The notes below the pieces were generated by a model. It was not told the origin of the DNA and did not search any database. It saw nothing but the letters and a program-made list of their open reading frames with translations. Both the position numbers and the translations under genes were made by a program. This document shows, piece after piece, positions 54,456 through 54,475 of a stretch of 54,475 bases of DNA. Positions within the stretch are counted from its first letter, which is position 1. Every line of letters starts with the position of its first letter. Source of the DNA: an uncultured Sphingomonas sp. (GTDB taxonomy: Bacteria > Pseudomonadota > Alphaproteobacteria > Sphingomonadales > Sphingomonadaceae); assembly GCA_913775975.1 (NCBI GenBank), contig CAJYLQ010000024.1, forward strand, positions 1-54,475. Direction: 5' to 3'.

Positions 54456-54475
54456 ATGACCGTCGACGTCAAATA
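54456..54475 (+). CDS. ohr: Organic hydroperoxide resistance protein (first codons only)
   Basis: Only the codons for MTVDVK and two more bases are present before the window ends. AGGAG at 54443-54447 gives a good ribosome binding site. The sequence fits the start of Ohr, a thiol peroxidase, and the divergent OhrR gene makes this nearly the only sensible reading. Confidence 0.7.

Overview
The window is GC-rich DNA from an alphaproteobacterium, almost certainly a Sphingomonas-type member of the Sphingomonadaceae. Three things support this: several TonB-dependent receptors, the conserved alphaproteobacterial blocks rnhB-ccrM and rpmF-plsX-fabH-ihfA-merR, and the set of L-rhamnose genes known from Sphingomonas. 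Identifications come from reading motifs and family resemblance; no database search was possible.

Region 1 (1-7.6 kb) is a metal or metallophore uptake locus. A divergent COG0523 GTPase (cut by the window edge) faces an operon of TonB receptor, FecB-like lipoprotein, FecCD permease, ATPase, a 61-residue orphan protein and a second, atypical TonB receptor. A Zur-box-like palindrome lies between the divergent genes, so zinc rather than iron may be the controlling metal. A decayed gene follows (7.8-8.8 kb).

Region 2 (8.8-21.3 kb) is a nearly self-contained L-rhamnose/rhamnoside regulon: GH78 alpha-L-rhamnosidase, all five enzymes of the non-phosphorylative diketo-hydrolase route (L-rhamnose to pyruvate plus L-lactate), a TonB receptor, an IclR regulator and a RhaT symporter. 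I see one operator-like motif in all three promoter regions of this block.

Region 3 (22.8-38.7 kb) is a Wzx/Wzy-type exopolysaccharide cluster: a GumK-like and several other glycosyltransferases, an outer-membrane beta barrel, a fused chain-length regulator/tyrosine kinase, a polymerase, a short GumB-like export lipoprotein, a flippase, a secreted glycosidase lipoprotein and an initiating phosphosugar transferase. Sugar-nucleotide synthesis genes are absent, so the repeat unit cannot be deduced.

Region 4 (38.9-42.7 kb) holds two small or uncharacterised membrane-linked proteins, an alpha/beta hydrolase and an OpuC-like osmolyte ABC importer with a fused permease-binding protein.

Region 5 (42.8-54.5 kb) is housekeeping: thiD, rnhB, ccrM, folP, a bestrophin-like channel, a metallo-beta-lactamase-fold hydrolase, an M28 peptidase, rpmF-plsX-fabH-ihfA-merR, and the divergent ohrR/ohr peroxide module. 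Palindromic repeats intrude here: one supplies the 3' end of thiD and the ribosome binding site of rnhB, and a run of five different hairpins starts inside the rnhB stop region and leads to a ccrM promoter rich in GANTC sites.
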